64,000 nt of DNA from Corynebacterium sp. ACRPS (GTDB lineage Bacteria > Actinomycetota > Actinomycetes > Mycobacteriales > Mycobacteriaceae): contig NZ_JAKRMY010000004.1 in assembly GCF_022346005.1 (NCBI RefSeq), positions 62,001 through 126,000 on the forward strand. Direction: 5' to 3'. Of the stretch, positions 25,672 through 34,010 are shown in pieces. A program made the translations under genes and the position numbers. Every line of letters starts with the position of its first letter. The stretch's first letter is position 1. The notes beneath the pieces were generated by a model. It had not been told where the DNA came from, did not search any database, and saw only the letters and a list, made by a program, of their open reading frames with translations.

Positions 25672-27025
25672 AGTACCGAGCGCCCAAGAACAGCGGGAGC
25701 TTCGCACGCTGTTCGGTGTCCCAGAGGGCGAAAAGCTTGGCCTCGATGATTGGGGCTGGCTGCGCATCGTGGCCTCGGGGTGTGGCGAGCAGCTAGAAGA
25801 AAAAGGATACTTCTACCTCACGGCCAAAGAGCTAAAGGAGCTCTCCGGCCGGGAGCCGCGGCTGATGGCCAAACACGACTTTTCCACCTCTCGGCCGTGG
25901 ATTTTCAAGGAATTGGGGCTTGGGATTCTCCCGGTTAGCCGCAGCGAATACTTTGTCGGGCCATTGGACCTGTATGAACAGTTCCCGGAGCCCACCCACG
26001 CCGGGGCGGGTTCCGTGCGCACGCTGGACATGCCCGCGGGCCTTGACACCCTCGATATCGAAAGCGTGAACTCGGAATCGATGGCGTTGAATGTGGCATC
26101 GGCAAGCGGCATGCTTGAGCACTTCTTGGGATGCGAACCATTGCAGGCCACCGTCGCTGGGCGCATGTCGTCGCTGGAGATGACCATTCCGGTGCCGGAT
26201 CTTGGGCTGAAAGTCAAGGTCGACCGCGCGCAGATGGAAATCGACGGCGGCTTCGAATCCCTCGAGCATTTGGTGCTGGTGGAGGCGAAAAATCACATCT
26301 CCGAAGACTTCAATATCCGGCAATTGTATTTTCCGTACCGGCGTTTCCAGCAATGGCTATCCAAGGCCGTGGTGCCGGTCTTTTTGGTCTACTCGAATGG
26401 GATTTTCCACCTGTATCGGTACGACTTCAGCGATCCCGCGGATTTTCGCAGCATCGCGCTGGTAGACCACGCTCGCTACGCCCTGAGCGCTTCGCACCTC
26501 AACGTGGAGGATGCGCTGGGCATCATTGGCTCCGTCGAGGCCGAGCCGGAGCCGGCGGGGATTCCCTTCCCACAGGCCAATAGCTTCGAGCGCGTGGTCA
26601 ACCTGGTGGAGCTCATCGCGCAGCAGCCGATGAGCAAGGAGGACATCGCCGAGCAGTACGATTTCCATCTGCGCCAGGCGGACTATTACGCCAATGCGGC
26701 CTGCTACCTCGGGCTGCTGGCGCTTGCCGATGGTCACTATCAGCTCACCCCTCGCGGCGAAAAGGCCATCGCACAGCCGCGGCGCGATGGGCGCAACGCT
26801 GCCCTGCTGCGCGCGTTGGCGGCGCGGCAGGTATTCCGGCAGGCGCTAGAGGTGAGCCTGCGGCGTGGGAAGGTGGCCGAGGCGCACGAGATAGCGGCGG
26901 CGATAGAAGGACTCGGCTTGGGCGCTGGCACGGCGAGGCGGCGGGCCTCGACGGTGGCGCGGTGGATCCAGTGGGCGCTGGATGTGGTGGCAGAGGGCGA
27001 ACCTGAAACCCTGCCCGGGCTTTAA
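25664..27025 (+). CDS. Putative type II restriction endonuclease (PD-(D/E)XK fold)
   Basis: This 453-residue protein overlaps the methylase and is probably its cognate nuclease. A PD-(D/E)XK active site is visible as Asp194 with Glu207-Ala-Lys209 (EIDGG and LVEAKNH). An N-terminal region with RPWIFKELGLGILPVSRSEY (about residues 75-95) resembles restriction nucleases with uncharacterised N-terminal domains. The C-terminal third (about 300-440) is helical, with winged-helix character. I do not recognise a named enzyme, and cleavage specificity is unknown. ATG 25664 is chosen over GTG 25631, which would extend far into the methylase. The stop overlaps the convergent LysE gene by 4 bases. Confidence 0.7.
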   Translation: MSKVPSAQEQRELRTLFGVPEGEKLGLDDWGWLRIVASGCGEQLEEKGYFYLTAKELKELSGREPRLMAKHDFSTSRPWIFKELGLGILPVSRSEYFVGPLDLYEQFPEPTHAGAGSVRTLDMPAGLDTLDIESVNSESMALNVASASGMLEHFLGCEPLQATVAGRMSSLEMTIPVPDLGLKVKVDRAQMEIDGGFESLEHLVLVEAKNHISEDFNIRQLYFPYRRFQQWLSKAVVPVFLVYSNGIFHLYRYDFSDPADFRSIALVDHARYALSASHLNVEDALGIIGSVEAEPEPAGIPFPQANSFERVVNLVELIAQQPMSKEDIAEQYDFHLRQADYYANAACYLGLLALADGHYQLTPRGEKAIAQPRRDGRNAALLRALAARQVFRQALEVSLRRGKVAEAHEIAAAIEGLGLGAGTARRRASTVARWIQWALDVVAEGEPETLPGL

Positions 27026-27669
27026 GCCACGAGCTGCTGTACACCAGCGACCACGAGCGCGAGGCCGGCGATGATGAAGAACAGGCCCGATCCGATATCG
27101 ATCCACGGGCCCGCGGCGATGAGCTTGCGGCGCACCGCATTCGTGGAAATCACCGTGGCCACCACGAGGAAGAAGGCGAAGGCCGATAGCGCCAGCGCCA
27201 GGGTTAAGGCGATGGCCAGCCACAACGGCGGGGATGCCGGCAGCTGCGGGGCGATCATGGCGGCGAGGAACAATACGATCTTCGGGTTGGACAGGTTCGT
27301 TGCCAGCCCCATCTTGAAGGAATGGCGCAGCCGGCCCAGCTTGGCCTCGGCGTCCTCCAGATCAACGGGCGGGTTGGTGCGCTGTTCGAGGCCGCTGCGC
27401 AGCGCCCGCCATCCCATGAAAACGAGGAAACTGCCGCCGATTGCCTGGACCGCGCCTAAGATTCCGGGGAAAGCGGTCAGGAGGGCGGCCGCACCAAAGA
27501 CCGTGGCGCCGCACCAGAACAACACGCCGATTTGAATGCCCGCGGCCGCGGCGATGGCATGGCGGCGCGACTTGGTGGCGTAGCGGGTGACCAGGATGAT
27601 ATCCGGGCCTGGCGAGGCCACACCCACCAGGTTCATCAGGAGGATGGTGAAAAATGAAGTCCAGCTCAC
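27022..27669 (-). CDS. LysE/RhtB-family amino acid exporter
   Basis: This 215-residue membrane protein has six predicted helices. The N-terminal LVGVASPGPDIILVTRY and the region FKMGLATNLSNPKIVLF (about residues 115-131) are the signatures of LysE/RhtB exporters. These remove amino acids such as threonine, homoserine or lysine; the substrate is not decidable. In C. glutamicum an RhtB-type gene lies in the same place next to rpsT and holA, as I recall. It starts inside the ankyrin gene with a four-base overlap. Confidence 0.9.
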   Translation of the reverse strand: MSWTSFFTILLMNLVGVASPGPDIILVTRYATKSRRHAIAAAAGIQIGVLFWCGATVFGAAALLTAFPGILGAVQAIGGSFLVFMGWRALRSGLEQRTNPPVDLEDAEAKLGRLRHSFKMGLATNLSNPKIVLFLAAMIAPQLPASPPLWLAIALTLALALSAFAFFLVVATVISTNAVRRKLIAAGPWIDIGSGLFFIIAGLALVVAGVQQLVA

Positions 27670-28055
27670 TGCGCGGACTCGCCTTCCAGGCGGCCGAGCA
27701 GATCCTCGCGGCCAAACATGCGGGCCGAATCGATGGCGGTTGGTTGGCCGGCGGTAGCGGAGGCGCCGGCGTTTAGGAGGGCATCGACAACCGCGTCTTC
27801 TTTTTTGAAGATCGCACCTGCCAGGGGTGACTGGCCGCGATCATTGAGCAAGTTCACGTCGGCGCCGGCCTTCGCTAGCGCGGTGACGAGTTCCGCGTGG
27901 CCGTGGTAGGCGGCAAGCATGAGAAAAGACTGGCCTTCTTGGTTGACCAGATTGATATTGACGCCCTGGTCAATATAGTTCAGGAGATCCGGGTTTCCTT
28001 CCCGCGCCATGTCAAAGAGCCGGCCGGCGAATTCTTGCACTTGTTCCTCAGACAT
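27666..28055 (-). CDS. Ankyrin-repeat protein
   Basis: This 129-residue cytoplasmic protein contains about three ankyrin repeats (residues 15-115). Repeat landmarks are GQSFLMLAAYHGHAELV and GQSPLAGAIFKKEDAVV, with GADVN-type turns between them. Ankyrin repeats bind other proteins; no partner is known. Single small ankyrin proteins near holA or exporter genes are common in corynebacteria. The stop overlaps the exporter start by four bases, so the two are co-translated. No signal peptide is seen. Confidence 0.85.
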   Translation of the reverse strand: MSEEQVQEFAGRLFDMAREGNPDLLNYIDQGVNINLVNQEGQSFLMLAAYHGHAELVTALAKAGADVNLLNDRGQSPLAGAIFKKEDAVVDALLNAGASATAGQPTAIDSARMFGREDLLGRLEGESAQ

Positions 28056-28065
28056 GGACTCTAGC

Positions 28066-29034
28066 TTAACGTGCCAATTCCGCGATTCGTTTTACGGCCG
28101 CCTCAACGGCGAATTCGGGCTCGCCACCTTGGCCTTTAACGGCGGCATCCAGTTCAGAGACGAGGATGACGGCGGCGGTGATGTCATCGGCAGTCCAGCG
28201 CCTGGCTACCGGTTGGGTCATTTTTACAACGTACGGGGCAAGCCCGGTTTGGCTGGCAAGTGTGTACTGGTCCCCGCGGGCGGAATACAGGCGCGCGATG
28301 GCACCCACCTTATTGGCCAAGGCCGCGGCGATGGCCACGGGGCTGGCGCCGAGTTGGAGGGCGCGCCGGCAGGTAGAGACGGCGGCCTCAACGCGGCCGG
28401 CGACGGCGGCATCGGCAATGTCCCAATTGGCTACCTCGGCCACGCCGACGTAATAATTACGCACCGCTTCCTGCGTCACGTTTCCACCAGTATCGGCCAC
28501 GAGCTGGGAGATGGCGGAGGCAAGCTCGCGGAGGTCGGAGCCGACGCCGTCGAGTACCGCGTGCACGACATCCGGGGTGGGGCGAACGCCGTGGGAGGCG
28601 AACTCGCGGGTGGCCCACTGGCCCAGCTCATTGGGGTAGAGCGAAAAGACTTCGTGCACCTCCGCAATCTTGCGCAGCTTCGCCACCAGCTCGGGCGCCT
28701 TCTTCTTTTTCTTCAGTGTCTTCGCGGCCACGGAATAAACCACCACCATGGTCATGCCCGGCGCGGGATTAACGCAGGCGCGCAGGATGATATCGACTAC
28801 CTCTTTCCCGGCGCGTTCGCAGTCCGTGATGACGATGACGCGGTTATCGCCAAACAGCGACGGGCTGGTGGCCTCCAGGATTTCGCCCTCGGAAACCTCG
28901 GAGGCCTTGAGCGTCATCAATTCGGGGCGAGTGGCCTCGCCTTCGGCCGCTGCCTTGTGGATGGTGTGGCGGGCGCGTTCGGTGAGGAATTCATCGTCGC
29001 CGAGAATGAGGTGTACGGGAGGCATGCCCATCAT
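28066..29034 (-). CDS. holA: DNA polymerase III subunit delta
   Basis: This 322-residue clamp-loader subunit opens the beta clamp. The N-terminal VHLILGDDEFL and the region FGDNRVIVITDCE (about residues 70-82) match HolA, as does the C-terminal helical collar domain. Three close ATG codons exist; ATG 29034 is the first, 8 bases after the comEC stop, and a 29058 start would sit inside comEC. The holA-comEC-comEA order is standard in actinobacteria and many other bacteria. Confidence 0.93.
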   Translation of the reverse strand: MMGMPPVHLILGDDEFLTERARHTIHKAAAEGEATRPELMTLKASEVSEGEILEATSPSLFGDNRVIVITDCERAGKEVVDIILRACVNPAPGMTMVVVYSVAAKTLKKKKKAPELVAKLRKIAEVHEVFSLYPNELGQWATREFASHGVRPTPDVVHAVLDGVGSDLRELASAISQLVADTGGNVTQEAVRNYYVGVAEVANWDIADAAVAGRVEAAVSTCRRALQLGASPVAIAAALANKVGAIARLYSARGDQYTLASQTGLAPYVVKMTQPVARRWTADDITAAVILVSELDAAVKGQGGEPEFAVEAAVKRIAELAR

Positions 29035-29041
29035 TTTAGCG

Positions 29042-30454
29042 CTAGGCGGCAAACGCACCCAGACAAACGATGCCCGCGATAACCCCTGCCAAGGTCAGCC
29101 ATGGCCGGTGATACAGCAGCCCGGCGCTGACCCATCCGTACGCAAGGAGCGTAAACAGCGGGTGGGCGGTGATGGTGACCACGGGCAGGCTAGCCACGCC
29201 GTGGGCGATGGTATTGATCCACCACGCTGCGGGTTCGATGAGTTTCAATAATCCCGCGGCGACGATGCTTAAGGGGCCTAGCTGCGCGGCGATGGCCGCG
29301 AGCAACCCCACCACAGTAATGGGGGCGGTGGCGGGTGCTACCAAGACATTGGCGAGGACCGAGACGACGGATACCTCGCCGGACATGAGGGCGATAAGCG
29401 GCAGGGTGAGGATATCGGCGGCAATCGCCACGGCGACAGCGCGCAGGAAGATGGCGGGCCAGCCGGTGACCGCGAGCTGCGAATAGATAAGCGGGCTCAG
29501 CATGACGATGCCGAAGGTCGCCGCACACGATAATGCAAAACCAAAGTGCACCGCGAGGTCCGAATCCACGAAAAGCAGGGTGAGGATGCCGAGGCTGAGC
29601 GCGTGGATGGGTTCCATAGTGGACGAGTGCAGCACCGCGAGCAGGCCTACTACCCCGGCGACGGCCGCGCGCTGCACCGACGGTTCAAGGCCCACCAAGA
29701 CGACATAGATGGCTAGCGCGGCCAAGGACACCGCCACTCTGGTGCGTGGACCGGCGGCGCACGCGGCGCAGACGATGGCGGCAAAGGAACAGACGATGGC
29801 CACATTGGCACCGGATACAGCGCTGAGGTGCGATAGCCCGGTATCGATGTAGAGTTCGCGGTCCGCGGGGCTTTGCAGGGAGGTATCGCCAAGCACCATG
29901 CCTGGGATAAGCCCCTGGCTGCTCGGGCCTACTGTCTCTAGTACGACCGCGCGGAAGTTATCGGCCACCCGTGCGGCCCAGCCGGCCAGGCCCGAAGGTG
30001 GCGCAGAGATGCTCAGGTGGGAGGCGTTTGCTATCACGGTCCCGACTCCGGGTTGGTCGGACTCGGAAAGCTGTACCGCTACCGTGACCTGCGTTCCGGC
30101 GGGTGCGCTCAGTGGTTCGGGGCTAAAGACCGGAAGCTGCGCGGGATAGCCCGGGACATCGAGCCGGATGAGCCAGCCGCCGGTGCTCGTTTGGGTCGGC
30201 GCGGTGACCACCCGGCCGGTGATCTCGCGGCCGAACTCGAAGGCGGCCGCTCGCGCCTGCCGCACGGCGGCTACGAAGGCGGCGGCGCTGGCGAGTACGC
30301 CGCAAAAAATGGCTTGGCCCCAGTGCCGGGCGAGCAGGCATATCCCTACGACACTGCCGATGCACGCCACGGCCCACCCCTGCCCGAAAACCAGCACCGC
30401 GATGACCGCCACCCACGCGGTCAGGGCGCCGGGAAGCAGACGGAGTTCTTTCAT
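29042..30454 (-). CDS. comEC: ComEC/Rec2-family competence membrane protein
   Basis: This 470-residue membrane protein has about ten hydrophobic segments. The competence domain signature HLSAVSGANVAIV lies near residue 212, after LIPGMVLGDTSL. ComEC forms the channel that takes single-stranded DNA into the cell. The usual C-terminal metallo-beta-lactamase-like domain of larger ComEC proteins (above 700 residues) is absent, which is frequent in actinobacteria. Whether natural transformation works here is unknown. It lies 20 bases downstream of comEA. Confidence 0.88.
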   Translation of the reverse strand: MKELRLLPGALTAWVAVIAVLVFGQGWAVACIGSVVGICLLARHWGQAIFCGVLASAAAFVAAVRQARAAAFEFGREITGRVVTAPTQTSTGGWLIRLDVPGYPAQLPVFSPEPLSAPAGTQVTVAVQLSESDQPGVGTVIANASHLSISAPPSGLAGWAARVADNFRAVVLETVGPSSQGLIPGMVLGDTSLQSPADRELYIDTGLSHLSAVSGANVAIVCSFAAIVCAACAAGPRTRVAVSLAALAIYVVLVGLEPSVQRAAVAGVVGLLAVLHSSTMEPIHALSLGILTLLFVDSDLAVHFGFALSCAATFGIVMLSPLIYSQLAVTGWPAIFLRAVAVAIAADILTLPLIALMSGEVSVVSVLANVLVAPATAPITVVGLLAAIAAQLGPLSIVAAGLLKLIEPAAWWINTIAHGVASLPVVTITAHPLFTLLAYGWVSAGLLYHRPWLTLAGVIAGIVCLGAFAA

Positions 30455-30474
30455 CTCGGCGTGGCCTCTTACGT

Positions 30475-31152
30475 CTACAGCTGCACGTTATCTTTGAGCT
30501 TGGCAAACTTGGCAGGGCCAATCCCACTGACCTCGAGGAGTTCCTCGACGTCCTTAAAACCCCCGCGCTCTTCGCGGAAGGAGACGATGGCTTCCGCGGT
30601 GACCTCCCCTACCCCGTTGAGATCCATGAGTTCGGCGGCGGTCGCGGAATTGAGGCTGACTTTATCGCCGCCGGCGGGTGCGGCGGTGGGGGCATCGGCA
30701 AGCGCGGGGTCGGGCGGAGCACCTTGGGGCAGGATGCGGAGCTGCTGGCCATCGGCAAGCCGCTGCGCTTGGTTGAGCGTCATGGTCTCCGCCTCCGGCA
30801 AGGGCGTGGCGGCCGCGAGGGCATCGGCGACGCGGGCACCAGGCTCGAGGGTCTTCAGGCCGGGCGCTGCAACTTCGCCGACGACGGATACGACGATTTC
30901 GCTCGCCTCCGCGCTAGGCTCGGCGGTGGTACTGCCCATCGCCGCGGGTTCGGGCATGCCGGACTCATCCGAATTGCGGGTACTAAGGCCCAGCCAGATA
31001 ATGACGCCCACCACCACAATGATGGCTACCGCGCAGGCCTGCCAGCGGCTGATGCGCACGCGCGGGCGCGGGTAATCGACGTGGAGGAGTTCTTCCTCGC
31101 CGGTGGGTTGGGTAAATTCGCGGAGTCGTTCGCTGATTTTGGGTGCCGCCAT
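30475..31152 (-). CDS. comEA: ComEA-family helix-hairpin-helix DNA-binding protein
   Basis: This 225-residue protein has one N-terminal membrane anchor (about residues 38-55), a beta-grasp SLBB-like domain starting VVSVVGEVAAPG, and a C-terminal pair of helix-hairpin-helix motifs (VSLNSATAAELMDLNGVGEV and LLEVSGIGPAKFA). It binds incoming double-stranded DNA outside the membrane. ATG 31152 is preferred: TAGCCT ends 7 bases upstream and could give a leaderless message, while the longer GTG start (31263) would run through two DnaA boxes and weak, unrelated sequence. Confidence 0.88.
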   Translation of the reverse strand: MAAPKISERLREFTQPTGEEELLHVDYPRPRVRISRWQACAVAIIVVVGVIIWLGLSTRNSDESGMPEPAAMGSTTAEPSAEASEIVVSVVGEVAAPGLKTLEPGARVADALAAATPLPEAETMTLNQAQRLADGQQLRILPQGAPPDPALADAPTAAPAGGDKVSLNSATAAELMDLNGVGEVTAEAIVSFREERGGFKDVEELLEVSGIGPAKFAKLKDNVQL

Positions 31153-31206
31153 AGCCCACAGGCTAGGAAGCCGCCGCGTGCGGTGCGAGAACGTGGGCGG
31201 AGGCGC

Positions 31207-31264
31207 TGTGGATAAGTCGTTGTAGGAAGCAACCAAACGGGTCCTGGCGGGGTGGTTATCCACA
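31207..31264. promoter_or_regulatory. Two inverted DnaA boxes upstream of comEA
   Basis: TGTGGATAA (31207-31215) and TTATCCACA (31256-31264) are exact, oppositely oriented DnaA boxes 49 bases apart. They lie between the comEA start and the end of the DegV gene. Binding is inferred from the consensus only. Confidence 0.6.
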
Positions 31265-31310
31265 ATCGGGGGCGCACAGGCCGTCGGGCTTCGCCCGTGC
31301 GTGCGAGGGC

Positions 31311-32108
31311 CTAGGAGCTAAATACCGCAGATACCCCAATGGCGGAGGGTCCAGCGTGCACGGCGAGCACCTCGGTTAGGGGCGTGGTGATAAAGGACGT
31401 GCCTTCTGGTAGGGCATCGCGCAAGAGGCCCTGCAGCTTGTCCGCCGCTTCGCCGGCCTGGTTATGCTGAATGGCGATGAAGGCGGGCTCCCCGGCGGCG
31501 CGGGCGGCGATGATCTCTACCACCTTGGTAAAGGCCTTGGTCTGCGTGCGGGTTTTTCCCACCAACTCCAGCTTGCCATCTACGATGGACATAATCGGCT
31601 TGGTGGCTAAAAGCGCGGTGGACAACATGGCGGTGGCCGCGGACATGCGGCCCGAGCGGCGCATATCCTCCGTGGAATGCAGGTACACCCAGGTAGCCGC
31701 GCGTTCGATGCTGTCTAGCGCCGCCGCGTGGCATTCTTCCAGCGCCGCGCCCTGTGCCGCCTTGGTAGCAGCCGCCATCGCCGCCGCGCCCATGACCATG
31801 CCGGCCGAGCCGGAATCGATAACGCGCACCGTATCGGGAAAAACCCCAGCTGCGGCCACCGCCGCCGACCACGTGGACGAAAGCTCCTTGGACAGGTGGA
31901 TGGCGATCACGCCATCATCCTGCGCCTTTTCCATTTCCCGGCCGTAGGCGGCGGCCAATTCGAGGGAAGACAGGCCCGAGGTGGTGCGCAGCTTTCCGCC
32001 CTTATCCTCGCTATCCATCACGTGTAGGTCAATGACGGTGATATCGAGTTCTTCAGCGATCTCTGGGGGCAGGCTGGCCGCGGAGTCAGTAATGACGCGA
32101 ACGGTCAC
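31311..32108 (-). CDS. DegV-family fatty-acid-binding protein
   Basis: This 265-residue cytoplasmic protein belongs to the DegV family, which binds long-chain fatty acids and, in some bacteria, feeds a fatty acid kinase. Family features are the N-terminal VRVITDSAASLP, the region IHLSKELSSTWSAA (about residues 70-83) and the C-terminal VLAVHAGPSAIGV. The GTG start overlaps the stop of the phosphatase gene (TAGTG). The same neighbours, phosphatase, rsfS and nadD, occur in mycobacteria. Confidence 0.9.
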   Translation of the reverse strand: MTVRVITDSAASLPPEIAEELDITVIDLHVMDSEDKGGKLRTTSGLSSLELAAAYGREMEKAQDDGVIAIHLSKELSSTWSAAVAAAGVFPDTVRVIDSGSAGMVMGAAAMAAATKAAQGAALEECHAAALDSIERAATWVYLHSTEDMRRSGRMSAATAMLSTALLATKPIMSIVDGKLELVGKTRTQTKAFTKVVEIIAARAAGEPAFIAIQHNQAGEAADKLQGLLRDALPEGTSFITTPLTEVLAVHAGPSAIGVSAVFSS

Positions 32109-32806
32109 TAGGTATCTGCCCCTCCATCACCGGTGACCTCGCCACCCATATTCCAGCCGTCGAAGTACCATTGTGCGCTCGCCACCGTCTCCGGCGTAAA
32201 TTCCAGGGAGGTCACGGGGGTTTCTGGATTGAAATCCGGGCGGGCGGTCAGCTGCGACCAGTGGGTATTTTTCAGACCGGATAAAATTCCGTACTGGCCG
32301 TGATCCAAGCCCAACAGGTGGCACGTGAGCGCGGAGATTGCGCCACCGTGGGCGACGATGAGTACGGCGCCGTCATCCCAACCGGAAAATTCCTGCATGA
32401 GCTCGTCAATGACCGGGCGGGCGCGCCGTGCCACGTCCACGCGGGACTCGCCCTCTGGCGGGGCCCAGGTGGGATCGTGGCGCCAGATGGCGCGGGCGCC
32501 GGGGAATTCCGCATCCACTTCGGCAGAGCTCTTTCCCTGCCACTGCCCTAGATTGGTCTCGCGCAGGCGAGGGTCCGTAGAAAAGTCCAAGCCGAGTGAT
32601 TCTGCCACTACCCGCGCGGTTTCCCGAGCGCGCTGCAAATCGGAGGCGACGATTTTTACCACGCCCTGATCCCGGAGCAGGCGCGCAGCGGCGCGGGCCT
32701 GTTCGTAGCCGACATCGGAAAGCTCAGTATCCAAGTGGCCCTGCATGCGGCCGGAGGCATTGTAGGTGGTTTGTCCGTGGCGGATCAGAATCAGGCGGCG
32801 GCTCAT
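32108..32806 (-). CDS. Histidine phosphatase (GpgP-like phosphoglycerate mutase family)
   Basis: This 232-residue enzyme has the branch-1 histidine phosphatase motif LIRHGQTTYNASGRMQG at residues 7-23, with catalytic His10, and the second histidine in VAHGGAISAL near residue 155. Its position beside rsfS and nadD matches mycobacterial glucosyl-3-phosphoglycerate phosphatase (Rv2419c), so a role in methylglucose or trehalose-type polysaccharide precursor synthesis is possible, but the substrate cannot be proved from sequence. ATG 32806 is preferred over the longer open frame, which enters rsfS. Confidence 0.85.
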   Translation of the reverse strand: MSRRLILIRHGQTTYNASGRMQGHLDTELSDVGYEQARAAARLLRDQGVVKIVASDLQRARETARVVAESLGLDFSTDPRLRETNLGQWQGKSSAEVDAEFPGARAIWRHDPTWAPPEGESRVDVARRARPVIDELMQEFSGWDDGAVLIVAHGGAISALTCHLLGLDHGQYGILSGLKNTHWSQLTARPDFNPETPVTSLEFTPETVASAQWYFDGWNMGGEVTGDGGADT

Positions 32807-32813
32807 GGTGGGG

Positions 32814-33284
32814 TTAAAGCTCCTCGTCCTCGCCAGGGGCCTTTTGCGCCAATGGCAGCTCATCAATGGAATCCACGGTGCGCGGATTGATGCCGTTGGT
32901 CCAATCGCCGGGGCGCTCGGGTGGCTCAATGCCCTCAATGTCCACCAAAGGGCAATCGTGGTAGAGGCGGTCGAGCCCATAGTGCTCCCGCTGGTCCGTG
33001 CGCTGCACGTGGATGACGATATTGCCATAATCCAACAGCACCCAGCGGTTTTCGCGGTTGCCCTCGCGGCGCTGCGGCTCGAAGCCCTGAGCCGTCATCT
33101 GGTCCTCCACCTCATCCACGATGGAGCCGACCTGGCGCTCATTATCGGCAGAAGCCAGCACAAAAACCTCGGTGATGGCGAGGACATCGGAGACATCGAT
33201 TGCAGCGATATTGCTTGCCAGCTTGTCCTGTGCGGCATGCGCCGCGGTTGCCGCCATGCGGCGGGCGAGATCAGAAATAGACAA
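32814..33284 (-). CDS. rsfS: Ribosome silencing factor RsfS
   Basis: This 156-residue protein of the YbeB/RsfS family binds ribosomal protein L14 and blocks subunit joining when nutrients are low. The core includes DVSDVLAITEVFVLASADNERQV-type sequence (about residues 30-55), GNIVIHVQRTDQREHYGLDRLY (near 95-115) and WVLLDYG. A C-terminal acidic tail is longer than in E. coli. It follows nadD by about 90 bases, as in most actinobacteria. Confidence 0.93.
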   Translation of the reverse strand: MSISDLARRMAATAAHAAQDKLASNIAAIDVSDVLAITEVFVLASADNERQVGSIVDEVEDQMTAQGFEPQRREGNRENRWVLLDYGNIVIHVQRTDQREHYGLDRLYHDCPLVDIEGIEPPERPGDWTNGINPRTVDSIDELPLAQKAPGEDEEL

Positions 33285-33374
33285 TGTATAAAAATTCCCT
33301 TTTCGCGTCTGGTGAGGAAGTGTCTTTTAGCTGTCTATTCTTGCACGTTCGGCGCGATTGTGCCCAAACTTGAA

Positions 33375-33992
33375 CTATAAAGGTTTATCCGGCTGCGCCG
33401 AGTAGAGGTTATTTTTGGTGATGTATTGCACCACCCCATCCGGAACCAGGTACCACACCGGGCGGTTTTGGGCGGCCCGCTCGCGGCAATCCGTGGAAGA
33501 AATGGCCATGGCCGGGATATCGATAAGGTTGATATCCTCCCGCGAACCGGCGGGCAGCATGTCCGTACTCAGCTCGTAGCCCGGGCGCGTGACGCCCACG
33601 AAGTGCGCCATTTCCAGCATCTCTTCCCAGTTATGCCAGCTCATAATGGATTGCAGGGAATCCGCACCGGTGATGAAGTAAAACTCGGCGTCCGGAAAAA
33701 GCTCGCGCAGATCCCGCAGGGTATCGATGGTATAGGTAGGGCCCTTGCGGTCGATGTCCACGCGGGAGACGGTAAAGCGCGGGTTGGAGGCAGTTGCCAC
33801 CATCGTCATCAAATACCGGTGCTCCGCGGCGGTGACCTCGCGGGAGGCCTTCTGCCACGGTTTGCCGGTGGGCACAAAGACTACGGTATCGAGGGCAAAG
33901 CGGTGCGCCGCCTCGCTGGCGGCGACCAAGTGGCCATTGTGGATTGGATCAAAGGTGCCGCCCATGATCCCAATGCGCTGGGAATTAGTCAT
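33375..33992 (-). CDS. nadD: Nicotinate-nucleotide adenylyltransferase
   Basis: This 205-residue enzyme makes nicotinate adenine dinucleotide from nicotinate mononucleotide and ATP in NAD synthesis. The nucleotide-binding start [15 protein letters not shown] holds the HxGH motif (about residues 17-20), and [10 protein letters not shown] near residue 170 replaces the usual SSTxIR signature. The length is normal. The start is ATG 33992, 18 bases after the cutinase-like gene. Confidence 0.95.
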   Translation of the reverse strand: MTNSQRIGIMGGTFDPIHNGHLVAASEAAHRFALDTVVFVPTGKPWQKASREVTAAEHRYLMTMVATASNPRFTVSRVDIDRKGPTYTIDTLRDLRELFPDAEFYFITGADSLQSIMSWHNWEEMLEMAHFVGVTRPGYELSTDMLPAGSREDINLIDIPAMAISSTDCRERAAQNRPVWYLVPDGVVQYITKNNLYSAQPDKPL

Positions 33993-34010
33993 GGCTGGAG
34001 AGTATAGCCG

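Noticed and set aside
28009-29082. Plus-strand open frame opposite holA
   Set aside because: holA is recognised on the minus strand with family features; the antisense frame has none.
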